Below are positions 6,961 to 9,557 of a stretch of DNA of 9,557 bases, piece after piece. Source of the stretch: an uncultured Oxalobacter sp. (lineage in GTDB: Bacteria > Pseudomonadota > Gammaproteobacteria > Burkholderiales > Burkholderiaceae_D); the NCBI GenBank assembly GCA_937916185.1, contig CALGGD010000064.1, positions 1 through 9,557 on the forward strand, read 5' to 3'. The translations under genes were made by a program, and so were the position numbers. Under the pieces are notes generated by a model. It was not told the origin of the DNA. It did no database searches and saw nothing but the letters and a program-made list of their open reading frames with translations. Position 1 is the first letter of the stretch. Each line of letters opens with the position of its first letter.

Positions 6961-6989
6961 ATTATAAGTAAAACTTATCGGATTCAGAA
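6961..6989 (-). promoter_or_regulatory. Candidate promoter of the LysR gene
   Basis: TATAAT on the minus strand (6966-6961) is a perfect -10. Seventeen bases upstream is TTCTGA (6989-6984), a poor -35, as is common for promoters under activator or repressor control. The leader to the ATG at 6912 would be about 40 bases. The -10 overlaps one arm of the inverted repeat at 6964-6978. Confidence 0.6.
6964..6978. promoter_or_regulatory. LysR-type operator (T-N11-A inverted repeat)
   Basis: ATAAGT-AAA-ACTTAT is a perfect 6-3-6 inverted repeat. T6965 and A6977 give the T-N11-A spacing of LysR-family boxes. Its centre is about 64 bases before the predicted plus-strand transcription start, the classical place for the regulator's recognition site, and it covers the -10 of the LysR gene. 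Binding there would repress the regulator and position it to act on the plus-strand promoter. Confidence 0.65.
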
Positions 6990-6999
6990 GAAATCAGAA

Positions 7000-7028
7000 T
7001 TGTTCCATTAGGAAAGTTTATCTATATT
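7000..7028 (+). promoter_or_regulatory. Candidate promoter of the flavodoxin-remnant/dehydrogenase block
   Basis: TTGTTC (7000-7005) and TATATT (7023-7028) are 17 bases apart, the ideal sigma-70 spacing. The predicted start is near 7035, some 30 bases before the first ATG. A weaker -35 is consistent with need for an activator bound at the upstream inverted repeat. Confidence 0.55.
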
Positions 7029-7064
7029 TGTTTGGAGGAGGCTGAAAGTCATCGGGAGAAGGAT

Positions 7065-7257
7065 ATGGCAGGAACCTTGGTTATCTTTTATTCGAGGAAC
7101 GGCAGCAACTATGTCAATGGGGAAATCCATGACCTTCCCCGCAGGGAACACGGCGGTTGTTGCCCGGTTCGTCCAGCAGGCGGTTGATGCTGACCTGTTT
7201 GAGATTGAGACAGTCAGACTTTATCCAGCGGATTACCCACAACAGGAGTTGTTATGA
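7065..7257 (+). pseudogene. Flavodoxin family remnant, frameshifted and truncated
   Basis: The ATG at 7065, with GGAGAAGGAT just before it, begins MAGTLVIFYSRNGSNYVNGE, the phosphate-binding start of a flavodoxin (Flavodoxin_4-like). After DLP the frame fails and stops at 7185-7187. Removing one C from the run of four at 7137-7140 restores AGNTAVVARFVQQAVDAD and then LFEIETVRLYPADYPQQ, clear family sequence. Even then the protein ends at 7255-7257 after 63 residues, where relatives have about 150 or more. So there are two lesions: a +1 shift and loss of the C-terminal two thirds. The final TGA overlaps the ATG of the next gene as ATGA. The CCC-C sequence could allow +1 slippage, but the truncation makes a dead gene more likely. 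Intact relatives are FMN-binding electron carriers or reductases. Confidence 0.8.
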
Positions 7258-8408
7258 AACGTAATATCTTTTTGTCTTTCTTGCTGTTCTGGCTGAGCCT
7301 GTTCACGGCATCAGCCCACACAGTGGAGGAGCATGCACGTATTCCTGCCCATGGCTTTGCTGTTATGTCTGAGGGCGGTGAATTCCAGCCTTATACGTTC
7401 TCCCGGCATGCTGTCGGGGACAATGAAATCCAGATTGAGATTCTTTACGCTGGTATCTGCCACAGCGACCTGCACCATGTCGCCAGCGACTGGGGCAAGG
7501 AGGAATATCCATTGGTGCCCGGTCATGAAATCGTCGGCCGGGTTGTCAAGACAGGTAAGGATGTGACGAAGTTCAAAGTTGGCGATATTGCAGGTGTTGG
7601 ATGCCTTGTCAACGCCTGCGGTGAATGTGAGTTCTGCCTGATGGGGCTGGAGCAGTATTGCCCCAACAGGGTGCTGACTTACCATGACCATGACAAATAC
7701 CATGACAACGAGCAGACACAGGGCGGTTATTCCGATACGTTGGTCGTCTCGCAGAATTTCGCCATCAAGGTGCCTGAGAATGCGGATATTGAGAAAATCG
7801 CCCCGTTGCTGTGTGCAGGCATCACCACTTGGTCGCCAATTCACTATATGAATGTGAAGAAAGGTGACAAGGTCGGTATTGCTGGTTTTGGCGGTTTGGG
7901 GCATATGGCGGTGAAATATGCGGTTGCCCTAGGTGCGGAAGTTACGGTTTTCGATATCACTGAAGAAAAACGCGCTGATGCCAAACGGATGGGTGCCGTC
8001 CGCTATGTCAATGTCATGAATCCTGAAGAATTGAAAGGTCTGGACAATTCCCTGAATTATGTCCTGAGCACGATTCCGGCAAAATATGATCCAGCCATGT
8101 ATATGAAGATGCTGAAGATCAATGGTCAGATGGCGATTGTCGGTTTGCCTGCCATCAAGAATATGCCTTCCATCAGTGTGCTTTCCTTTGTCATCAACGG
8201 TAACCGCAAGGTGTTCGGTTCCCAGATTGGTGGTATCAAGGAAACCCAGGAAATGCTGGATTATTCAGTCGCCCATAACCTTTACCCTGAAGTAGAGGTC
8301 ATCAAGGCGGATGCAGCTGCCATCAATGAGGCTTATAAGAAAGTCCAGGCAGGTGAAGTCAAGTTCCGTTATGTCATTGATATGAAGACACTGAAACAGG
8401 CGGATTGA
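7254..8408 (+). CDS. Zinc-dependent alcohol dehydrogenase (CAD/YahK type) with signal peptide
   Basis: A 384-residue medium-chain dehydrogenase of the cinnamyl-alcohol-dehydrogenase group, interconverting alcohols and aldehydes. Catalytic zinc ligands are C69 (in GICHSD), H91 and E92 (GHE) and C187 (LLCAGITTW). Structural zinc ligands are C122, C125, C128 and C136. The cofactor loop is GFGGLGHMAV at 211-220; D234 at the end of the next strand suggests NAD rather than NADP. The first ~33 residues are extra: KR, then a hydrophobic run at 5-18, and A19-S20-A21 before H22, a textbook Sec signal with cleavage after A21. The dehydrogenase proper begins at GFAVMSEGG (34-42), so the mature form is family-sized. 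The start at 7254 has AGGAG five bases upstream and overlaps the stop of the flavodoxin remnant. A start at M38 would have no good site and would cut family sequence. Export of such an enzyme is unusual. Confidence 0.93.
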   Translation: MKRNIFLSFLLFWLSLFTASAHTVEEHARIPAHGFAVMSEGGEFQPYTFSRHAVGDNEIQIEILYAGICHSDLHHVASDWGKEEYPLVPGHEIVGRVVKTGKDVTKFKVGDIAGVGCLVNACGECEFCLMGLEQYCPNRVLTYHDHDKYHDNEQTQGGYSDTLVVSQNFAIKVPENADIEKIAPLLCAGITTWSPIHYMNVKKGDKVGIAGFGGLGHMAVKYAVALGAEVTVFDITEEKRADAKRMGAVRYVNVMNPEELKGLDNSLNYVLSTIPAKYDPAMYMKMLKINGQMAIVGLPAIKNMPSISVLSFVINGNRKVFGSQIGGIKETQEMLDYSVAHNLYPEVEVIKADAAAINEAYKKVQAGEVKFRYVIDMKTLKQAD

Positions 8409-8451
8409 TATCAGCCTTTTCCCTGATGACAGGAGAAAAGGTGGAGAAACC

Positions 8452-8481
8452 GGATGGACAGCCTGTGATGTCTGTCTATCC
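8452..8481 (+). other. Hairpin between the two dehydrogenase genes
   Basis: GGATGGACAG (8452-8461) pairs with CTGTCTATCC (8472-8481) over 10 positions, one of them a G-U pair, around a 10-base loop. No T run follows, so it is not a standard terminator. It lies 27 bases before the second dehydrogenase's ATG. It could stabilise or process the transcript and set different expression for the two genes. A smaller hairpin, CCTTTTC/GAAAAGG at 8415-8441, precedes it. Confidence 0.5.
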
Positions 8482-8508
8482 AAGGAGTGCTAAGAAAGGA
8501 GAGATATC

Positions 8509-9557
8509 ATGAGAACCATCGGTTATGCTGCCAATGCAAAATCATCACCGCTCAAGCCCCATGTCTTTGAACGTCGGGAACCCCGTCCGAATGATGTCTG
8601 CATGGAGGTACTCTATTGCGGTATCTGTCATTCGGACATGCATATGGTCAATGATGATTGGGGGATGGCGGTTTTTCCCATGGTGCCAGGGCATGAGATT
8701 ATCGGACGTGTCATCGCAGTGGGTTCAGATGTAAAGAAATACAAGGTGGGTGACAGTGTTGCGGTCGGTTGCCTGGTGGACAGCTGTATGGTCTGTGACC
8801 AGTGCCGGAACGGTGAAGAACAGCTTTGCCGTGAATGGGCAACCTTGACTTACTGCGGTTGTGACCGGATTGACGGCAGCATCACACAGGGCGGTTATTC
8901 CAAGCATCTTGTTGTCCGGGAAGAATTCACCCTGAAGGTGCCGGATGGTCTTGACCTGTCCAAGGCGGCTCCGTTGCTGTGTGCAGGCATCACCACCTAT
9001 TCGCCACTGCGTACATGGCATGTCGGTCCAGGTTCCCGTGTCGGGGTTGTCGGTCTTGGTGGTCTGGGACATATGGCTGTCAAGCTGGCATCCGCAATGG
9101 GAGCCGATGTCACGGTCATCAGCCGTTCTGCATCCCGCGAAGCTGAAGCCAAACGTCTTGGGGCTGACCGTCTGCTGGTTTCCACCAACAAGGCAGCGAT
9201 GGAACAGGCACTCAACAGTCTCGACCTCATCATCGACACGGTACCTGTCAAACATGATATCAACCCATATATCCCGTTGCTTGATATTGATGGCACCCTC
9301 TGTATCGTTGGGCAGGTTGGACCGATGCCTGAATTCGATTCCGCACCAATGCTCTTCGGACGGCGGCGTATTGCAGGTTCCCCGATCGGTGGCATTGCGG
9401 AAACCCAGGAAATGCTCAATTTCTGTGCAAAGAAAAATGTTCTGCCGGATTGTGAGATGATTACTATCGACCAGGTCAATGAAGCCTATAAACGGCTTGA
9501 GAAATCTGATGTCAAATACCGTTTTGTCATCGATATGGCATCACTCAAGATGGCATG
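8509..9557 (+). CDS. Zinc-dependent alcohol dehydrogenase (CAD/YahK type), cut one base before its stop
   Basis: A second CAD-type dehydrogenase, paralogous to its upstream neighbour but without a signal peptide, so probably cytoplasmic. The 349 visible codons cover essentially the whole family length. Catalytic zinc ligands are C40, H62, E63 and C158; structural ligands are C93, C96, C99 and C107. The cofactor loop GLGGLGHMAV is at 182-191. It is followed by S205-R206 in place of the neighbour's aspartate, which favours NADPH. The last bases are ATGGCATG: after MA the frame has TG, so a TGA just past the edge would end the protein at the family's usual point (VIDMASLKMA). The start at 8509 is preceded by AAGGAGAG at about 7 bases. 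It lies 100 bases after the first dehydrogenase with hairpins but no terminator between, so the two are probably one transcript. Confidence 0.93.
   Translation, partial: MRTIGYAANAKSSPLKPHVFERREPRPNDVCMEVLYCGICHSDMHMVNDDWGMAVFPMVPGHEIIGRVIAVGSDVKKYKVGDSVAVGCLVDSCMVCDQCRNGEEQLCREWATLTYCGCDRIDGSITQGGYSKHLVVREEFTLKVPDGLDLSKAAPLLCAGITTYSPLRTWHVGPGSRVGVVGLGGLGHMAVKLASAMGADVTVISRSASREAEAKRLGADRLLVSTNKAAMEQALNSLDLIIDTVPVKHDINPYIPLLDIDGTLCIVGQVGPMPEFDSAPMLFGRRRIAGSPIGGIAETQEMLNFCAKKNVLPDCEMITIDQVNEAYKRLEKSDVKYRFVIDMASLKMA

Noticed and set aside
7137..7142. Programmed +1 frameshift in the flavodoxin gene
   Set aside because: CCC-C is a possible slip site, but the shifted product still lacks most of the protein, so decay explains both lesions more simply.
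7311..7904. A 197-residue minus-strand frame inside the first dehydrogenase
   Set aside because: Shadow of a gene with complete zinc-binding motifs; a similar shadow occurs in the paralogue at 8725-9255, as expected from shared codon pattern.
8415..8441. Terminator between the dehydrogenases
   Set aside because: The stem is only 7 pairs and is followed by TGGAGAAACC, with no T run on the plus strand.
1..9557. CRISPR array, tRNA, rRNA, insertion sequence or phage module
   Set aside because: No regularly spaced repeats, cloverleaf-like segments, transposase motifs or structural phage genes were seen on either strand.

Overview
The window looks like two genomes joined end to end. Bases 1 to about 1277 read as a Bacteroidales gut bacterium: a GH10 xylanase with a signal peptide, a TSCPD-domain protein and the C-terminal end of a YebC-type protein, with no clear Shine-Dalgarno sites before the starts. 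Bases from about 1261 to 9557 read as a Burkholderiales proteobacterium, probably also gut-associated (an Oxalobacter- or Sutterella-like organism would fit): a pepN-fbp pair, a small H-NS-family protein with the beta-proteobacterial C-terminal motif, and clear Shine-Dalgarno sites. The seam is a 17-base stretch (1261-1277) where a reading frame passes in phase from the N-terminus of class I fructose-1,6-bisphosphatase into the C-terminus of YebC. I read this as an assembly chimera rather than a real fusion gene.

Layout of the Bacteroidales part: xylanase fragment (minus strand, runs off the left edge), about 340 bases without a convincing gene, the TSCPD protein, and the YebC tail (both minus strand, 16 bases apart).

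Layout of the Burkholderiales part: pepN followed by the 5' part of fbp (minus strand), a 358-base spacer with a good minus-strand terminator, the H-NS-like gene (minus) behind an AT-rich, A-tract promoter region, a PIN-domain protein (minus), a conserved hypothetical (minus), and a LysR regulator (minus). The LysR gene is divergent from a plus-strand block holding a frameshifted and truncated flavodoxin remnant and two paralogous zinc alcohol dehydrogenases. The second dehydrogenase runs to the right edge and lacks only the end of its stop codon.

The most coherent functional unit is the LysR/flavodoxin-remnant/two-dehydrogenase locus. A 6-3-6 inverted repeat with the T-N11-A pattern sits in the divergent promoter, over the LysR gene's own -10 and about 64 bases upstream of the predicted plus-strand start. 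This is the usual arrangement for autorepression plus control of the neighbour. The first dehydrogenase has a Sec signal peptide and an NAD-type acidic residue; the second lacks both, so the pair may differ in compartment and cofactor. I found no CRISPR array, tRNA, rRNA, insertion sequence or phage module. All family calls come from reading motifs by eye; no database search was possible.
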